Positions 61,906-64,000 of a DNA stretch of 64,000 nucleotides are shown piece by piece. The stretch's first letter is position 1, and each line of letters opens with the position of its first letter. Under the pieces are notes generated by a model. That model was not told the DNA's origin and did not search any database. It was given only the letters and a program-made list of their open reading frames with translations. Origin of the DNA: JAIBBG01 sp040381475 (lineage in GTDB: Bacteria > Bacteroidota > Bacteroidia > Flavobacteriales_D > Sanyastnellaceae); assembly GCA_040381475.1 (NCBI GenBank), contig JBEIHH010000005.1, positions 1 through 64,000 of the forward strand, given 5' to 3'. The position numbers were made by a program, and so were the translations under genes.

Positions 61906-64000
61906 TTACTTGCTTCGTTCAGCTTTGATGGACAAGACCTTTGGTTCTTCACCATGCACATAGATGAATACCAGCTTTTCCTGAATTCCCTGTTTAGAAA
62001 TCGGATTGAATCCAACGTGCAGCAATGTGGACTCACCAGGCTTGAGTTCTGATTTTTCAAGCAACGGAATAGTACACCCGCATTCAGCAACAACGCTGTC
62101 GATTCGCATGATCTCATTGCCGGAATTCTTCAACTCAAAGTCATGGGTCACTTCACCAAACCATGGAATCAGTCCGAAGTCATGATGCTCATTATCTAGT
62201 TGAAGACCTGAACCAAATTTAACAGGAGTGAAGTATTCGACCTTCGTAATTTCTATCTTGCGTTCTAGCGAAGCTGACCTGCTATAGATGGAGTTGCGTT
62301 CATCCATGAGATCATCGCTGACCGCCGCATCTGCCTTGTATTCGCCAAATGGAAGAAGCATGAATTCTAGCTTTGCGCCGTTTATCGCGGTACCTTCGAT
62401 ATAGGGTTTGAATATCCCGTTGCTATCAGCAAGCATTTCATTGACCAAACTGGCAGTTCTGCGTTTGGTAAGATTAAGATTGTAATCACTTTCAGCTCTG
62501 GGGCTTGCGAATCCACGAACCGATATTCGAAGACTTTTACCAGCTTCCAATTCCTTTAAAGCACACTCAGAAAAATCACTCAGATCTCGCATTCCGGCAT
62601 TCACCTTCATCTCAAAGAAATCCAGCGTAATTGTTTCTGCATCCTCCTTTTTTTCACCGGTAAGACCCTTGCGGTTCTCATCGAGATATTTAGGAATTAA
62701 TTTCACATAAGAACGATAGGCCTCACCATATGTCGTTGTTGTGGTAGTATCCAATGTTCTTGGGTTGGGTTCATCATTGTGAAAATAGAGCACCACTGGC
62801 AGAGTTCTTATGAGATCCTCAGGCCGATCTGACGGAGATCCATTGATTGAATCACTCTTGAGTCTGATCCAATCAAGAAAATACAACTTGTTACAACAAT
62901 ACTCATTTTCATTTTCTGCTGACTTTCTGTTCGATGTTAAAACCAACTCCGGTGATTCATCCACTGCACGAAAGGCCACACCCATTTCATTGTATGTTGA
63001 ATTCAACAGACGACCGCAATTTTCAGGAGAACCGAAAACTGCACCCTCCTTCTTTGCCAGAAACAAATCATAACCACCATATCCGTAATGCCAATTGCTT
63101 GAAAACAACAAATTGCCCTGATAAAGAAAAGGTGCAATTTCATCCCCGGGTGAATTGATCTTCTTGCCTGCGCTTTTAGGCTTTGACCATCCTTCGTCAA
63201 ACTCCGATATCCAGAGATCCATTCCCCCTTCTCCTTCTTCCCTGTCCGAAGAAAAGATCATTACAGTTTTATTATTCCACAAAGTCACATGTGGCATCGT
63301 ATTGTTCGTTCCCGATTCGTTCAATTCCGTAATTTCCCTATAGTTTGACCAGCCATTTTCAGTTTTATCTGCCGAGTAAATACTGACAAAACCGTTCATT
63401 TCTGTTGTAAAAAACAACTGCTCACCGAATACGCATGGGTTCGAAACAGAAGCAAACTCTGAAGGTAATTTCGACAGTTTTTCTCCTTCCTGAATTTGAT
63501 CCCGTAGGCGATTTGGTGCATCAACTTCATGAATGGACCAAACACCTTCCCTATATCCAGAGAAGAAAAACCGGCCGTCATGAAAATAAGGTGATGCGGT
63601 GCTTTCGTAGTTTGAGGTTGTTTTCAGTGCCTTCAATTCGCCACCCCACTCATCGCAACGAAGCATTCCAGCCATCGGGGTGTTAATCAGATCATCAGAA
63701 TTATGTTCCATCGCCCAGACAGCACTTTTCACTTCATGCTCCGCCTTTTCTATTAAATTCTTATCTGCCTTGGATTTATGTTTCTTGATGAATTTCTTAA
63801 AATTCCTTTGAGCATCTTCATACTTTCCATTGAGTTTTTCAATACTGGCAATCCAATACAAAGCATCCGGGTCTATAGCGCCGTTGTCTTTAGAATAATT
63901 GGCAGTAAAAAGTTTTTCGGACAGATCATATCGCTTAACGTAAAATGCAGCCAGGGCATACTTTGATTTGATATCAAAATCCGATGTATCCAACTCATAT
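61906..64000 (-). CDS. TPR / PD40 / OmpA-like / DUF1573 protein, 5' end outside window
   Basis: An exported-type protein read from the window edge to a stop at 61906 (about 698 residues visible); the true start is beyond 64000. Visible order: TPR-like helices (1-80), WD40/PD40 beta-propeller blades (about 125-360: YFHDGRFFFSGYREG, VFGEQLFFTTEMNG, VMIFSSDREEGEGGMDLWIS, LLFSSNWHYGYGGYDLFLA). An OmpA-like segment follows at about 480-520 (LRISVRGFASPRAESDYNLN, then LTKRRTASLVNEML). A DUF1573-like domain ends it at about 600-690 (HDFELKNSGNEIMRIDSVVA, ECGCTIP, LKPGESTLLHVGF). TPR-PD40-OmpA proteins include PorE of the T9SS; the DUF1573 end distinguishes this one. Confidence 0.78.
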   Translation of the reverse strand, partial: YELDTSDFDIKSKYALAAFYVKRYDLSEKLFTANYSKDNGAIDPDALYWIASIEKLNGKYEDAQRNFKKFIKKHKSKADKNLIEKAEHEVKSAVWAMEHNSDDLINTPMAGMLRCDEWGGELKALKTTSNYESTASPYFHDGRFFFSGYREGVWSIHEVDAPNRLRDQIQEGEKLSKLPSEFASVSNPCVFGEQLFFTTEMNGFVSIYSADKTENGWSNYREITELNESGTNNTMPHVTLWNNKTVMIFSSDREEGEGGMDLWISEFDEGWSKPKSAGKKINSPGDEIAPFLYQGNLLFSSNWHYGYGGYDLFLAKKEGAVFGSPENCGRLLNSTYNEMGVAFRAVDESPELVLTSNRKSAENENEYCCNKLYFLDWIRLKSDSINGSPSDRPEDLIRTLPVVLYFHNDEPNPRTLDTTTTTTYGEAYRSYVKLIPKYLDENRKGLTGEKKEDAETITLDFFEMKVNAGMRDLSDFSECALKELEAGKSLRISVRGFASPRAESDYNLNLTKRRTASLVNEMLADSNGIFKPYIEGTAINGAKLEFMLLPFGEYKADAAVSDDLMDERNSIYSRSASLERKIEITKVEYFTPVKFGSGLQLDNEHHDFGLIPWFGEVTHDFELKNSGNEIMRIDSVVAECGCTIPLLEKSELKPGESTLLHVGFNPISKQGIQEKLVFIYVHGEEPKVLSIKAERSK

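Noticed and set aside
1..64000. CRISPR array, tRNA/rRNA genes, insertion sequences or prophage
   Set aside because: No repeat-spacer pattern, cloverleaf-like sequence, transposase or phage structural gene was seen in a read-through of all gaps. Small RNAs could still be missed by eye.

Overview
The window looks like chromosomal DNA of a member of the Bacteroidota. Evidence: at least seven proteins carry type IX secretion (T9SS) C-terminal sorting domains, four of type A (YPNPA...GLY/GFY...) and three of type B (gliding-motility-associated C-terminus, F(T/P)PN.D...(Y)NRWG). There are also DUF6702, DUF5723 and YqgE proteins, a DUF4953/DUF5117-type metalloprotease, an endonuclease III without an iron-sulfur cluster, and -7 boxes of the Bacteroidota TAnnTTTG type. 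Ribosome-binding sites are A-rich rather than Shine-Dalgarno. I cannot place it below phylum. I saw no rRNA, tRNA, CRISPR array, insertion sequence or prophage; gene density is high and the content is mostly ordinary chromosome.

Layout. 1-699: 5' part of a secreted subtilase (minus strand). 801-3828: glutamate dehydrogenase, then a secreted heme-c/copper monooxygenase ending in a strong bidirectional terminator. 3885-9544: zinc metalloprotease, solitary ParE-like toxin, bestrophin channel and M14 peptidase. 9678-13895: YqgE, then an MBOAT acyltransferase with two tandem SGNH-like partners. 13864-15913 (minus): ATP-grasp-like protein, nth and DUF6702. 15997-19979: nrnA, two FKBP isomerases and a DUF5723 porin-like protein. 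20059-26750: lysophospholipid acyltransferase, T9SS cargo proteins and accD. 26877-29100: mtaB and an outer-membrane barrel. 29228-33770 (minus): paaZ, S41 peptidase and a coiled-coil membrane protein, overlapping end to end.

33771-35293 is the least gene-dense part. It holds one small fibronectin-III protein between two intergenic regions rich in hairpins. 35294-39553: lipoprotein, GT-C glycosyltransferase, DUF2461 protein and an exonuclease/GIY-YIG fusion. 39685-43210: barrel protein, then a LemA-TPM-TPM-DjlA operon. 43535-51033: two related T9SS type-B adhesin-like proteins, type-II NADH dehydrogenase and a secreted M1 aminopeptidase. 51110-54910 (minus): LptF/G permease and two GT4 glycosyltransferases, the last broken by a frameshift. 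55090-59854: GT2 synthase, pyrF, etfBA and a bifunctional-nuclease-like protein. 59918-64000: VWA lipoprotein with a T9SS tail, and a PD40/OmpA-like/DUF1573 protein cut by the window edge.

Themes: surface and secreted proteins exported by T9SS, envelope glycan and lipid modification (MBOAT/SGNH, GT4, GT2, GT-C, LPLAT, LptF/G), and core metabolism. Several neighbours overlap by 1 to 4 bases, suggesting translational coupling, and four convergent gene pairs overlap at their 3' ends. The items most worth following up are the MBOAT plus duplicated SGNH module, the heme-c/PHM fusion, the VWA protein with both a lipobox and a T9SS tail, and the structured intergenic DNA around 33.9-35.1 kb. None is shown here to be a new system.
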